In this document: one piece after another, positions 37,811 through 46,657 of the stretch | Position numbering within the stretch: the stretch's first letter is position 1 | Layout: every line of letters starts with the position of its first letter | Assembly (NCBI RefSeq): GCF_017811175.1 | Contig: NZ_JACWIJ010000002.1 | Span: 2,232,001 to 2,296,000 of the forward strand | Reading direction: 5' to 3' | Origin: Melaminivora jejuensis | GTDB taxonomy: Bacteria > Pseudomonadota > Gammaproteobacteria > Burkholderiales > Burkholderiaceae_C | Length of the DNA: 64,000 nucleotides | Made by a program: the position numbers and the translations under genes | Notes under the pieces: model-generated | The model's input: the letters and a program-made list of their open reading frames with translations, nothing else | Database searches by the model: none | Told to the model about the DNA's origin: nothing

Positions 37811-38524
37811 ATGATGGCAACTGCGAAAAAAACCGCCCCCGCCAAGACCCCTGCCAAAGCCGCCAAAACCGCCAAAACCGCTGCGGCCCCCGCGAAAAAG
37901 GCCGCCAGCGCCGCCGCCGAGCTGGCCACACCAGTGAGCGCGCCGGCACCGGTCGCCAAGAAGGCAGCCAGCAAGACCGCCAGCGCCAAGTCCACTAGCG
38001 CCCAGAAGGCCGCCGCACCGGCCCAGCAAGCCGCAGCTCCGGCAGCCAAGACCGTCGCGAAGAAGGCTGCGGCAAAGCAAGCCACTGCGGCAGCACAGCC
38101 GGCCCAGGAGGCCCCCAAGGCAGCAGCTCCTGCGGCAAAGTCCAAGGCCGCCGCACCAGCCGCCGACAAGAAGGCTGGCGCACCAGCCAAGAAGGCCGCC
38201 ACTGCAGTAGCCGAAAAGGCGGCGCCGGCCCCCGCCGCCAAGGCACCGGCAAAGAAAGCCGCTGCGCCGGCCAAGAAGGCAACAGCCCCGGCGCAGGAGA
38301 GCGCAGCGCCCGCCAAAAAGGCAGCAGCGACGGCCAAGCAAAAGACTGCAGCGCCCGCCAGGAAAACCAGCACGGCGCAGGCCGATGCTGCGGCCCCCGC
38401 CGCCAAAAAGGCAGCGCCTGCCCGGAAGGCCGCCAAGCCGGCAGCAGCGCCAGCCATCCCTGTGGCCCGCACCGAAATCAGCCCGCACGCCGCCTGGCCC
38501 TTCCCGCTGGGCGAGAAGCCCTGA
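37811..38524 (+). CDS. Histone H1-like Ala/Lys/Pro-rich protein
   Basis: 237 residues made almost wholly of Lys, Ala and Pro in PAKKAA-type repeats; strongly basic, disordered, with no globular domain until a short tail HAAWPFPLGEKP. Such proteins resemble the C-terminal domain of histone H1 and bind DNA non-specifically, acting in nucleoid packing. A strong AAGGAG ribosome binding site precedes ATGATG (37811/37814). It lies 111 bp after nrdB, with its own terminator at 38550. The repetitive DNA makes length variation between strains likely. Confidence 0.8.
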   Translation: MMATAKKTAPAKTPAKAAKTAKTAAAPAKKAASAAAELATPVSAPAPVAKKAASKTASAKSTSAQKAAAPAQQAAAPAAKTVAKKAAAKQATAAAQPAQEAPKAAAPAAKSKAAAPAADKKAGAPAKKAATAVAEKAAPAPAAKAPAKKAAAPAKKATAPAQESAAPAKKAAATAKQKTAAPARKTSTAQADAAAPAAKKAAPARKAAKPAAAPAIPVARTEISPHAAWPFPLGEKP

Positions 38525-38549
38525 CAGCCTGGCTAGGCCTGATGTCCAG

Positions 38550-38572
38550 CCCGGCAGCCCTGCCGGGTTTTT
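38550..38572 (+). terminator. Intrinsic terminator after the H1-like gene
   Basis: CCCGGCA (38550-38556), GCCC loop, TGCCGGG (38561-38567), five Ts. Confidence 0.85.
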
Positions 38573-38586
38573 CATGGCTGGCGGCT

Positions 38587-38656
38587 TGAGCATGAAATCA
38601 GGCTCCAACCCTTATTTGGCAAGCGCTGACAGCTATTATTTAAGTAGCAAAAAACC
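38587..38656 (-). repeat. Dispersed repeat, copy 7
   Basis: Minus-strand copy; reading the reverse strand: TTTTTTGCTACTT, ATAGCTGTCAGCGCTTGCC, AAGGGTTGGAGCCTGATTTC. It lies between the H1-like gene and the PfkB kinase. Confidence 0.8.
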
Positions 38657-38706
38657 CACTAGCAAATGGTCGGCGCCCCCTGGTGCAAGGCCGTTCCGGC
38701 CTGCCC

Positions 38707-39609
38707 TCACAGCGCCTCGGGGGCGAAATCCAGGCGGTAGTTCTGCGGCCCGCGCCGGGCGATCTTCAGCGCGCCCAGGCGGTTGCCCAGTTGCGCACAG
38801 CGCGCCAGCGGCCAGCCGCGCTCCAGCCCGTAGAGCAGACCGCCGCGCCAGGCGTCACCACAGCCCGTCGGATCGACCACCTGCACCGGGGCCACAGGCT
38901 CGACCAGGGTGCGCGCGCCGCCCTCCCAGACCTCGCAGCCCTCGCCTCCCAGCGTGACCACCAGGCCACGCACGCGCGCCGAGATGTCCGCCAGGCTCCA
39001 GCCGGTGCGCTCGCACAGCATCTTGCCCTCGTAGTCGTTGACGGTGACCCAATCCGCCTGCTCGATGAACTGGCGCAGCTCCTGGCCGTCGAACATGGGC
39101 AGGCCCTGGCCGGGGTCGAACACGAAGGGAATGCCGGCGCTGGCGAACTGCGCGGCGTGCTCCAGCATGGCCTGGCGCCCGTCCGGGGCAATGATGCCGA
39201 TGGCGGCCTCCGCGCTGGCCTCGATGCGCGTGCGGTGGGCGTGCGTCATGGCGCCGGGGTGGAAGGCGGTGATCTGGTTGTTGTCCATGTCGGTCATGAT
39301 CATGGCCTGGGCGGTGTAGCTGTCGCCGGCCTGGCCGACGTGGCGCGTGTCGATGCCCAGATCGCGCAGGCGCTGCAGATAGTCGCCGCCATCGCTGCCC
39401 AGCATGGCCACGGGCAGCGGCGCGCCGCCCAGCAGCTTCAGGCTGTAGGCGATGTTGCCGGCGCAGCCGCCGAAGTCGCGCCGCAGCGTGGGCACGAGAA
39501 AGGACACGTTCAGGATGTGCAGCTGCTCGGGCAGGATCTGCGCGGCGAAGCGACCCTCGAAGGTCATGATGGTGTCAAAGGCCAGGGAGCCGCAAATCAG
39601 TGCTGCCAT
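38707..39609 (-). CDS. PfkB-family carbohydrate/nucleoside kinase
   Basis: Ribokinase-fold kinase, 300 residues. The first signature near residue 45 is GGCAGNIAYSLKLLGG; the second is VDPTGCGDAWRGGLLYGLE, with the catalytic Asp in GCGD. The overall pattern (LICGSLAFDTIMTFEGRF) is closest to adenosine kinase-like PfkB proteins of betaproteobacteria, but the substrate cannot be assigned. It is the last gene of the minus-strand accB-accC-prmA-DUF3426 run, 76 bp after the DUF3426 gene. Confidence 0.85.
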   Translation of the reverse strand: MAALICGSLAFDTIMTFEGRFAAQILPEQLHILNVSFLVPTLRRDFGGCAGNIAYSLKLLGGAPLPVAMLGSDGGDYLQRLRDLGIDTRHVGQAGDSYTAQAMIMTDMDNNQITAFHPGAMTHAHRTRIEASAEAAIGIIAPDGRQAMLEHAAQFASAGIPFVFDPGQGLPMFDGQELRQFIEQADWVTVNDYEGKMLCERTGWSLADISARVRGLVVTLGGEGCEVWEGGARTLVEPVAPVQVVDPTGCGDAWRGGLLYGLERGWPLARCAQLGNRLGALKIARRGPQNYRLDFAPEAL

Positions 39610-39685
39610 GTCGTGGAGTGTCCAAAGAGTCAGGGTGGGGAAGCGAAGGAAAGGCGCACGAGCAGCCGGGCCGGCTGGCCGGGCG

Positions 39686-40720
39686 TCATGGATAAAAGGC
39701 CAGCACGCGGTAGCCGGCCACCGTCGGCACGCCGGCCAGCTCGACGGGTGTGCGCACCCCCCAGTCCGAGCGAGCGGCCAGCGCGGGCGCAGCGCCCAGC
39801 TCGCGCTGCGGATCGAGCACCCGGCGCAGCACTACATCGTCGCGTGCGTCGGTCAGGGTCAGCTCGACCAGGGGCATGGCCACGGCGTGGCCCGCGCTGT
39901 TCTTCAGGGCAAAACGCAACTCGTAGCGCCCGGCTGCAGCGTCGGTGGCGACGAACGACGAGCTGTCGATGACCACCGCCGCCAGCTCGCGCGGTGCCTG
40001 CAGGGTGCAACCCCATCGCTGGCACAGTGGCTCCAGCACGGCACGCGCCGCCGGGTAGCGCGCAGCCAGGGCATCGCGATGCTGCAGGGCAATCTGCAGC
40101 ATCAGCAGCGCCGCCAGCGCCAGCGCCAGCAGCGTCAGCAGACCGCGCATGGCCGGGTGGCGCCAGAAGGCGTTGCGGCGCGCGGCGCGCACAAAGCTGG
40201 GCTCAGGTTCAGCCATCGGCGCCGGCCTGGACTCGGGCCCCGAGGGCGGGGGCAGGGCCGCAGTCTGAAGCGGCTCGGCCAGAGGCGCTTGCGGTTCAGG
40301 TTCGGGTTCCGGCTCTGCTTCAGGTTCGGGTTCAGGTTCGGGTTCTGGGACTGGCTTCGGCTCCGGCTCCAGCTCGGGTTCTGGGACTGGCTCGGGCAGG
40401 GGTTCCGGCTCAGGTTCCGGCTCAGGCTCAGGCTCAGGTTCCGGCTCGGGCCTGAGCCCAGGCGCTGGCGCCGGCTGCCCTGCCGGCTGGTGTTCGGCCA
40501 GCAGAAAGGGTGGGGGCACAGGAGGCGGCGAGGATGGCGCCAGGCCTGGCGGCGATTCGGCGGCTGGTGTCGGTGCCGGCACGCGGATTTGCAGGTGCTC
40601 GGTGGCGTCGAACACCTGCTTGCAGTGCCCGCAGCGCACCCAGCCGCCACCGATGCGCAGCTGATCCGCGACCACGCGAAAGGTGGTGGCGCAGTGCGGG
40701 CAGCGGGTGGTCTGGCTCAT
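39686..40720 (-). CDS. MJ0042 zinc-ribbon / DUF3426 membrane protein with Pro-Glu repeat
   Basis: 344 residues. The N-terminal zinc ribbon is [10 protein letters not shown] and [10 protein letters not shown]. Residues about 90-155 are a nearly pure PEPEPE tract of roughly 60 residues, presumably a rigid spacer. A single membrane helix follows ([19 protein letters not shown]), then the extracytoplasmic DUF3426 domain ([25 protein letters not shown]). The zinc ribbon would be cytoplasmic. Function is unknown in the family. It follows prmA by 44 bp; a TAGAAT lies nine bases before the ATG. Confidence 0.85.
   Translation of the reverse strand: MSQTTRCPHCATTFRVVADQLRIGGGWVRCGHCKQVFDATEHLQIRVPAPTPAAESPPGLAPSSPPPVPPPFLLAEHQPAGQPAPAPGLRPEPEPEPEPEPEPEPEPLPEPVPEPELEPEPKPVPEPEPEPEPEAEPEPEPEPQAPLAEPLQTAALPPPSGPESRPAPMAEPEPSFVRAARRNAFWRHPAMRGLLTLLALALAALLMLQIALQHRDALAARYPAARAVLEPLCQRWGCTLQAPRELAAVVIDSSSFVATDAAAGRYELRFALKNSAGHAVAMPLVELTLTDARDDVVLRRVLDPQRELGAAPALAARSDWGVRTPVELAGVPTVAGYRVLAFYP
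40270..40455 (-). repeat. In-gene hexamer repeat coding for Pro-Glu dipeptides
   Basis: Imperfect tandem repeats of the type GAACCTGAGCC on the minus strand, all in frame, encode the PEPEPE tract of the DUF3426 protein. Such DNA is prone to slippage. Confidence 0.75.
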
Positions 40721-40729
40721 GAGGCGGCA

Positions 40730-40735
40730 ATTCTA
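40730..40735 (-). promoter_or_regulatory. TAGAAT -10-like hexamer before the DUF3426 gene
   Basis: On the minus strand, TAGAAT ends nine bases before the ATG at 40720, giving a predicted leaderless start. No -35 is evident. Confidence 0.35.
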
Positions 40736-40764
40736 GGCGGCGCGCCGGCTGCCGACGCCGACGC

Positions 40765-41661
40765 TCAGGGGCGCTGCGCCACCATCAGAATCCAGCCGTC
40801 CTCGCTGTCGGCCACGGCCAGTTGCAGCCAGGGCGCGTAGGCCTGCTGCAGCTCTTCGGCCTGGCGCTCCAGGATGCCGGCCAGCACCAGATGCCCGCCC
40901 GGCGCCACGTGCGTACACAGCAGCGGCGCCAGCACCTTGAGCGGCGTGGCCAGGATGTTGGCCAGCACCGTGCGATACGCGCCCTGGGCCTGTTCAGGCA
41001 GGCCGGCGGCAAGTTGCACCTCGTTGGCCTGGGCGTTGTCCAGCGTGGCCTGCACGGCAGCCGGGTCGATGTCCACGGCGTCGATCGGCGCAGCGCCAAA
41101 CTTGGCCGCGCCGATGGCCAGAATGCCCGAGCCGCAGCCGTAGTCCAGCACCCGCCCCAGCGCCCCGGCGCCTGCCGCGCCCTGGCGCGCGATCCAGCGC
41201 AGGCACATGCGCGTGGTCGGGTGCGTGCCGGTGCCGAACGCCATGCCGGGGTCGAGCCGGATGGTCTGCAGCGCGCCGGCGGGCGGCTCATGCCAGCTCG
41301 GCACGATCCAGAACTCGGGCGTGATCTGCACCGGCTCGAACTGCGACTGCGTCAGCCGCACCCAGTCCTGCTCGGGCAGCTCGGCGATGCCGGCGACCTC
41401 GCAGCCGGCAAAGAAATCCTGCGGCGCCAGCAATTGCGCCGCCTCGTCAGCCGCCGCGTGCGTGGCAAACAGCGCCGTCACCCGGCTCTTGTTCCAGGCC
41501 TGGCGCGGTGCCGGCATACCAGGCTCGCCAAACAGCGCCTGTTCGGCCTCGGTCTGCGCGTCGGCATCCTCGACCGAGACGCTCAGGGCATCGAGCGCAT
41601 CGAAGGCCTCGCTCACGGCATCGACGCGCTCCTCGGGGCACAGCAGGGTCAGCTCGTACAT
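40765..41661 (-). CDS. prmA: Ribosomal protein L11 methyltransferase
   Basis: SAM-dependent trimethylation of L11, 298 residues. The N-terminal recognition domain (MYELTLLCPEERVDAVSEAF) precedes the Rossmann domain with PGMAFGTGTHPTTRMCL, LDYGCGSGILAIGAAKFGA (SAM motif I), VDIDPAAVQAT and TVLANILATPL (NxxP-like catalytic loop variant NILA). It follows accC by 76 bp, the usual accBC-prmA order. Confidence 0.95.
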   Translation of the reverse strand: MYELTLLCPEERVDAVSEAFDALDALSVSVEDADAQTEAEQALFGEPGMPAPRQAWNKSRVTALFATHAAADEAAQLLAPQDFFAGCEVAGIAELPEQDWVRLTQSQFEPVQITPEFWIVPSWHEPPAGALQTIRLDPGMAFGTGTHPTTRMCLRWIARQGAAGAGALGRVLDYGCGSGILAIGAAKFGAAPIDAVDIDPAAVQATLDNAQANEVQLAAGLPEQAQGAYRTVLANILATPLKVLAPLLCTHVAPGGHLVLAGILERQAEELQQAYAPWLQLAVADSEDGWILMVAQRP

Positions 41662-41737
41662 GGCAGCGTTCTTTTCAGGGTCATCGGGAGGAAATCAGGG
41701 GCAATGGAAAGGCTGGCGCACAACGCACAACCCGCCC

Positions 41738-43087
41738 TCAACGCTTCCTCTGCGCCAGCCACTCTTCCAGGTAGTGGATGTTGGTGCCGCCGGCGACGAA
41801 GCTGGCGTCCACCATCAGCTCGCAGTGCAGCGGCACGTTGGTGCTGATGCCCTCGACCACGGTTTCCAGCAGCGCCGTGCGCATCCGCGCCAGCGCCTGC
41901 TCGCGCGTGTCGCCGTGGACGATGATCTTGCCGATCATGGAGTCGTAGTTGGGCGGCACGTAGTAGTTGGTGTAGGCGTGCGAGTCCACGCGCACGCCCG
42001 GGCCGCCCGGCGCGTGCCACTTGGTGATGCGCCCCGGCGACGGCGTGAACTTGTAGGGGTCTTCGGCGTTGATGCGGCACTCGATGGCATGGCCGCGCAG
42101 CTGGATGTGGCGCTGCGAGAACGGCAGCTTCTCGCCGGCGGCCACCATGATCTGCGTGCGCACGATGTCCACGCCGGTGATCCACTCGGTCACCGGGTGC
42201 TCGACCTGCACGCGGGTGTTCATCTCGATGAAATAGAACTCGCCGTTTTCGTACAGGAACTCGAAGGTGCCGGCGCCCCGGTAGCCGATCTTCTTGCAGG
42301 CGGTCACGCAGCGCTCGCCAATGCGCTCGATCAGCTTGCGCGGAATGCCCGGCGCCGGAGCTTCTTCGATCACCTTCTGATGGCGCCGCTGCATGGAGCA
42401 GTCGCGCTCGCCCAGATAGACGGCGTTCTTGTGCTTGTCGGCCAGCACCTGGATTTCGATGTGGCGCGGATTCTGCAGGAATTTCTCCATGTAGACCGCC
42501 GGGTTGCCGAAGGCCGCCGTGGCCTCGGCCTTGGTCATCTGCACGGCGTTGACCAGGGCCGCCTCGGTATGCACCACGCGCATCCCGCGTCCGCCGCCGC
42601 CGCCCGCAGCCTTGATGATGACCGGGTAGCCGATGCCGCGCGCGATGCGCCGGATCTGCACCGGGTCGTCGGGCAGCTCACCGTCCGAGCCTGGCACGCA
42701 GGGTACGCCGGCGCGCAGCATGGCCTGCTTGGCCGAGACCTTGTCACCCATCAGGCGGATGGATTCGGGCGTCGGGCCGATGAACTGGAAGCCGCTTTTT
42801 TCCACGCGCTCGGCAAAGTCGGCGTTCTCGGCCAGGAAGCCGTAGCCGGGGTGGATGGCCTCGGCGTCGGTGACTTCGGCGGCCGAGATGATGGCCGGCA
42901 TGTTCAAGTAGGACAGCGGCGAGGGCGCCGGGCCGATGCACACGGCCTCGTCGGCCAGCTTGACGTACTTGGCGTCGCGGTCGGCCTCGGAATAGACCAT
43001 GACGGCCTTGATGCCCAGCTCACGGCAGGCACGCTGTATGCGCAGGGCGATCTCCCCACGATTAGCGACCAGGATTTTTTTAAACAT
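41738..43087 (-). CDS. accC: Acetyl-CoA carboxylase, biotin carboxylase subunit
   Basis: ATP-grasp enzyme carboxylating biotin on AccB, 449 residues. It starts [20 protein letters not shown]; the glycine-rich ATP loop is [14 protein letters not shown]; other motifs are [38 protein letters not shown] (metal-binding Glu, catalytic Arg) and [12 protein letters not shown]. Full length. It lies 82 bp after accB. Confidence 0.97.
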   Translation of the reverse strand: MFKKILVANRGEIALRIQRACRELGIKAVMVYSEADRDAKYVKLADEAVCIGPAPSPLSYLNMPAIISAAEVTDAEAIHPGYGFLAENADFAERVEKSGFQFIGPTPESIRLMGDKVSAKQAMLRAGVPCVPGSDGELPDDPVQIRRIARGIGYPVIIKAAGGGGGRGMRVVHTEAALVNAVQMTKAEATAAFGNPAVYMEKFLQNPRHIEIQVLADKHKNAVYLGERDCSMQRRHQKVIEEAPAPGIPRKLIERIGERCVTACKKIGYRGAGTFEFLYENGEFYFIEMNTRVQVEHPVTEWITGVDIVRTQIMVAAGEKLPFSQRHIQLRGHAIECRINAEDPYKFTPSPGRITKWHAPGGPGVRVDSHAYTNYYVPPNYDSMIGKIIVHGDTREQALARMRTALLETVVEGISTNVPLHCELMVDASFVAGGTNIHYLEEWLAQRKR

Positions 43088-43169
43088 ATCGGTCTTCCAG
43101 GCGCCAGGGGCCGTGCGCAGCCGCAGGGCAGGCGGCGTGGCACAGTCGCACGAGGGTTGCGCCTTGTGG

Positions 43170-43625
43170 TTATTCGATGATGAACAGCGGCTGGCCGTAT
43201 TCGACGGCCTGGCCGTTCTCCCCCAGGATGCGCGTGATGGTGCCGCTCTTGTCGGCCTCGATCTCGTTGAGGATCTTCATGGCCTCGACGATGCACAGCG
43301 TCTCGCCTTCCTTGACGGTGCTGCCGATTTCGACGAAGGGCTTGGCGCCGGGGCTGGAGGCACGGTAGAAGGTGCCGACCATGGGCGACTTGACGATGTG
43401 CCCGCTGGGCACGGCAGGCGCCGGCAGCTCGGGCACGGCTGCGGCAGGCGCTGCGGCGGCTGCCGCAGGGGCTGCTGCCGGCACCGGCGCTGCCACGACC
43501 TGCTGCACCACCGTGGTGCCGGCCTTGACGATGCGCACCTTGCCCTCGGCTTCGGTGATCTCGAGTTCAGAAACATTCGACTCGGACACCAGATCGATGA
43601 GGGTCTTGAGTTTTCGCAAATCCAT
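43170..43625 (-). CDS. accB: Acetyl-CoA carboxylase biotin carboxyl carrier protein
   Basis: 151 residues: an N-terminal helical region ([20 protein letters not shown]), an Ala/Pro-rich swinging linker at about 50-75, and the biotinyl domain with [20 protein letters not shown] and the biotinylated Lys in [15 protein letters not shown]. It carries biotin between AccC and the carboxyltransferase in fatty-acid synthesis. No aroQ gene precedes it; tlpA lies 150 bp upstream on the same strand. Confidence 0.96.
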   Translation of the reverse strand: MDLRKLKTLIDLVSESNVSELEITEAEGKVRIVKAGTTVVQQVVAAPVPAAAPAAAAAAPAAAVPELPAPAVPSGHIVKSPMVGTFYRASSPGAKPFVEIGSTVKEGETLCIVEAMKILNEIEADKSGTITRILGENGQAVEYGQPLFIIE

Positions 43626-43775
43626 GGAAGCTCCAACGGCTGAAACGACAAAGGGCGCGAATTTACATCAAATTCTGGCATCAACGCCTTATTGCGTCGA
43701 TCGCACTGCAATTTGCCGCTCGTTTCTTGATGCAGGCAAAGACTTGTGCAGCAGCAGGCCGGCATGGGGTTGCTA

Positions 43776-44351
43776 TCAGGCCAGCCTGGCCCAGCCGGCC
43801 AGGTCGCTCTCGCTCAGCTCGCCCATTTTACGCTTGAGGATGCTGCCATCTGCGGCGAATAGGACGGTAAAGGGTAAGCCGCCGCGTTCGTTGCCCAGGG
43901 CGCGGCTGAGGTCGGCGCCACCCAGCCCAGCCAGCGCCAGCGGCATCCGCAGCGGCACACGTTGCAGGAATTTCTCCACATTTGCCGGTTGATCGATGGC
44001 CAATCCCAGCACTTGCCAGCCACGCGATTGCTGCTGGGCGTGGAAGGCGTCCAGCAACGGCAATTCCTTGACGCAGGGCGGGCACCAGGTGGCCCAGAAG
44101 TTCAGCAGCAGTGGCTTGCCGCGCAGCTCAGCCATCTGCACCGGCTGGCCGCCGTTGACGCCCTCGAAGCTGGCGCTCCACAGCGCCTCCTGCGCGCCCG
44201 GCTGCGCCGGCTGCAGCGACAGCCGCCAGGTGGCCAGGCCGGCGCCGGCCAGGGCGGCAGCCGCGCCGGCACCCAGGAACAGCCAGCGCCGGCGCGGGGC
44301 AGCGGTGGCAGCCGAGGAAGATGGCGGGGTCGAAGGCTGCGGCTCGGTCAT
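43776..44351 (-). CDS. TlpA-type thiol:disulfide oxidoreductase (thioredoxin fold)
   Basis: 191 residues. An N-terminal membrane anchor or signal (RRRWLFLGAGAAAALAGAGLA) puts the thioredoxin domain in the periplasm. The redox site is NFWATWCPPCVKELPLL and the cis-Pro loop is GGLPFTVLFAADGSI. It resembles TlpA/ResA proteins that reduce apocytochrome c or other substrates. Its ATG overlaps the stop of the unknown gene upstream (44348-44351). Partner unknown. Confidence 0.88.
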   Translation of the reverse strand: MTEPQPSTPPSSSAATAAPRRRWLFLGAGAAAALAGAGLATWRLSLQPAQPGAQEALWSASFEGVNGGQPVQMAELRGKPLLLNFWATWCPPCVKELPLLDAFHAQQQSRGWQVLGLAIDQPANVEKFLQRVPLRMPLALAGLGGADLSRALGNERGGLPFTVLFAADGSILKRKMGELSESDLAGWARLA

Positions 44352-44983
44352 GAGAGATGCGGGGTGGTCAGCGTGATTTTTTCGGAAGGCTCGGCGGGCG
44401 CCTCCAGCAGGCGCCGCACGGCAGCAGCGTCGCCGCGCGGGCTGCGGCCCTGGCTGTCGGCACGCAGCGCGCCGCGCAGGTCGTCCAGGTCGTAGATCAG
44501 CAGGTGTACGCCGATGTCCTCGCCCAGCGCCGGCGAGCGGCTGGACAGACTCAGCACGTCCACTGTCTCGCCGCGCAGGCCCCGGGTGCTGTCCGGCTCG
44601 TAGCTGACGTTGTGCTCGATCAGCGCGATCTCGGCGGATTTCGGGTCGTCGCAAAACAGGCTCAGATACACATCCGACAGCCGCGTGGCCGTGCCGTGCC
44701 AGACGGCGCCACCCAGGTAGGGGCGGAACTGCGCCAGGCGCTCCATCCACAGCAGCGCCAGTTCGCGCAGCGCGCGCAGCTCGCCCGGCTGGGTGTCGGC
44801 GCAAAACATGCCGATGTAGGCGCGCACGGCGTCCTCCAGCACATCGTTGTCGGGCAGCGCGGTGCGTGCCGGCAGGCCCAGCTCCTTGACGGCGCGGCGC
44901 TTGGCCGCGCCCCACTCCAGCCCCTCCTCGACGGCCAGGCGGGCGGCGGTGTGGGCGATCTCGACGGCGATGGGTGCAGACAT
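44348..44983 (-). CDS. Conserved hypothetical protein (211 aa) upstream of tlpA
   Basis: Function not recognised. It starts MSAPIAVEIAHTAARLAVEEG and is mostly alpha-helical in the first half (GAAKRRAVKELGL, EDAVRAYIGMF). The second half looks alpha/beta with TATRLSDVYLSLFCDDPKSAEIALIEHNV, which recalls nucleotidyltransferase-like unknowns of Burkholderiales. No membrane segment or signal peptide. Translationally coupled to tlpA by ATGA and divergent from mpl. The frame is open upstream through a dispersed repeat, but the chosen ATG gives the family-like start. Confidence 0.75.
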   Translation of the reverse strand: MSAPIAVEIAHTAARLAVEEGLEWGAAKRRAVKELGLPARTALPDNDVLEDAVRAYIGMFCADTQPGELRALRELALLWMERLAQFRPYLGGAVWHGTATRLSDVYLSLFCDDPKSAEIALIEHNVSYEPDSTRGLRGETVDVLSLSSRSPALGEDIGVHLLIYDLDDLRGALRADSQGRSPRGDAAAVRRLLEAPAEPSEKITLTTPHLS

Positions 44984-45105
44984 GGGACAGGCGGGGACAG
45001 ACCAGGCGGCGCGGCAGCGCCAGGGCCGGCCATTGTGGCCCGGCGCCGCGGCCCTCCGGCCCGGGAGGGCCTGCCCGGGCCGGGGGATTGTCGCGGACAG
45101 CCGTT

Positions 45106-45176
45106 TTTTGCTCCTTGAAACATAGCTATCAGCGCTTGTCGGACAAGGCTTCAAGGCAGTTTTTACCTGAAAACCA
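45106..45176 (+). repeat. Dispersed repeat, copy 8
   Basis: TTTTTTGCTCC, then CATAGCTATCAGCGCTTGTC, GGACAAGGCTTCAAGG; it has the CTTGTC-GGACAAG inner palindrome. It lies just upstream of mpl. Confidence 0.8.
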
Positions 45177-45196
45177 GGCACTGTTGCCGGCCTTCA

Positions 45197-45202
45197 TAGA
45201 AT
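45197..45202 (+). promoter_or_regulatory. TAGAAT -10-like hexamer before mpl
   Basis: Ends ten bases before the ATG at 45213, so the transcript would begin close to the start codon. Confidence 0.35.
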
Positions 45203-45212
45203 GCACGCCATC

Positions 45213-46625
45213 ATGCACATCCACATCCTGGGCATTTGCGGCACGTTCATGGGCGGCCTGGCCGCCCTGGCGCGCGAGGCGGGCCACCGCGTGACCGGCT
45301 GCGACGCCGGCGTCTATCCCCCCATGAGCGAGCAGCTGCGCGCCCTGGGCATCGAATTGATCGAGGGCTACGGCGCCGAGCAGCTGCAGCTCGAACCCGA
45401 CGTCTTCGTGGTCGGCAACGTGGTCAGCCGCGCCCGGCTGGCCGACGGCACGCCCAAGTTCCCGCTGATGGAAGCCATTTTGGACGCCGGCGCGCCCTAT
45501 ACCAGCGGCCCGCAGTGGCTGGCCGAGCACGTGCTGCAGGGCCGCCACGTGCTGGCCGTGGCCGGCACGCATGGCAAGACCACGACGACCTCCATGCTGG
45601 CCTGGGTGCTGGAGTGCGCTGGCCTGGCGCCCGGCTTCCTGGTCGGCGGCGTGCCGCTGGACTTTGGCGTCTCGGCACGCCTGGGCGCACAGGCGGCGGG
45701 CCAGCCGCGCCCGCTGTTCGTGATCGAGGCCGACGAGTACGACACGGCGTTTTTCGACAAGCGCAGCAAGTTCGTGCACTACCGCCCGCGCACCGCCGTG
45801 CTGAACAACCTGGAGTTCGACCACGCCGACATCTTCGACGACCTGGCGGCCATCGAGCGCCAGTTCCACCACCTGCTGCGCAGCGTGCCGCCCTCGGGCC
45901 GGGTGGTCGTCAACGGCCTGGAGGAAAGCCTGGCGCGCGTGCTGCACCAGGGCTGCTGGAGCGAGGTGGCCAGCTTTGGCAGCGCCGACAGCGATTTTTC
46001 CGCCGACGGCCCGGCGCACGACTTCGCCGTGCTGCGCCGAGGGCAGCGCGAGCCGGTGGGCCGGGTGCGCTGGGCGCTCGGCGGCACGCACAACCAGCTC
46101 AACGCCCTGGCCGCCATTGCCGCTGCCGAGCATGTCGGCGTGCCGCCGGCGCAGGCCTGCGCGGCGCTGGCGAGTTTTCAGAACGTGCGCCGGCGCATGG
46201 AGCTGCGCGGCGCAGCCGCCGGCGTGGCCGTGTACGACGACTTTGCCCACCACCCGACGGCAATCCGCACCACGCTGGACGGCCTGCGCCAGCGCCTGGG
46301 CGCCGGCGCGCGCATCCTGGCGGTGTTCGAGCCGCGCAGCAACACCATGAAGCTGGGCACCATGGCGGCGCAACTGCCCTGGTCGCTCGAAAGTGCCGAC
46401 CTGGCCTTTTGCCACACCGCCGGGCTGGACTGGGACGCCGCCGCCGCCCTGGCCCCGCTGGGCGCGCGCGCCGCCACCGCTGCCGATCTGGATGCGCTGC
46501 TGGCGCAGCTGCTGGCCCAGGCGCGGGCGGGCGACCACATCGTGTGCATGAGCAATGGCAGCTTCGGCGGCATCCATGCACGGCTGCTGCAGGGCCTGGC
46601 CGCCCGCCCGGCCTTTTCTGCCTGA
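45213..46625 (+). CDS. mpl: UDP-N-acetylmuramate:L-alanyl-gamma-D-glutamyl-meso-diaminopimelate ligase
   Basis: Murein-recycling ligase of the Mur family that reattaches the salvaged tripeptide (released after AmpD action) to UDP-MurNAc. 470 residues from MHIHILGICGTFMGG (an ATG at 45201 adds four residues). Motifs: nucleotide-binding ICGTFMGGLA, ATP loop AGTHGKTTTTSML, VIEADEYDTAFFDKRSKF, and NNLEFDHADIFDDL, characteristic of Mpl rather than MurC. ampD, also in this window, works upstream of it in the same pathway. Confidence 0.94.
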   Translation: MHIHILGICGTFMGGLAALAREAGHRVTGCDAGVYPPMSEQLRALGIELIEGYGAEQLQLEPDVFVVGNVVSRARLADGTPKFPLMEAILDAGAPYTSGPQWLAEHVLQGRHVLAVAGTHGKTTTTSMLAWVLECAGLAPGFLVGGVPLDFGVSARLGAQAAGQPRPLFVIEADEYDTAFFDKRSKFVHYRPRTAVLNNLEFDHADIFDDLAAIERQFHHLLRSVPPSGRVVVNGLEESLARVLHQGCWSEVASFGSADSDFSADGPAHDFAVLRRGQREPVGRVRWALGGTHNQLNALAAIAAAEHVGVPPAQACAALASFQNVRRRMELRGAAAGVAVYDDFAHHPTAIRTTLDGLRQRLGAGARILAVFEPRSNTMKLGTMAAQLPWSLESADLAFCHTAGLDWDAAAALAPLGARAATAADLDALLAQLLAQARAGDHIVCMSNGSFGGIHARLLQGLAARPAFSA

Positions 46626-46657
46626 ACTACAGACCCGAACTGCAAGCCCGAGCCGAC

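Noticed and set aside
40270..40455. CRISPR-like short tandem repeats
   Set aside because: The units are contiguous hexamers without spacers and encode Pro-Glu in frame in a DUF3426 protein.
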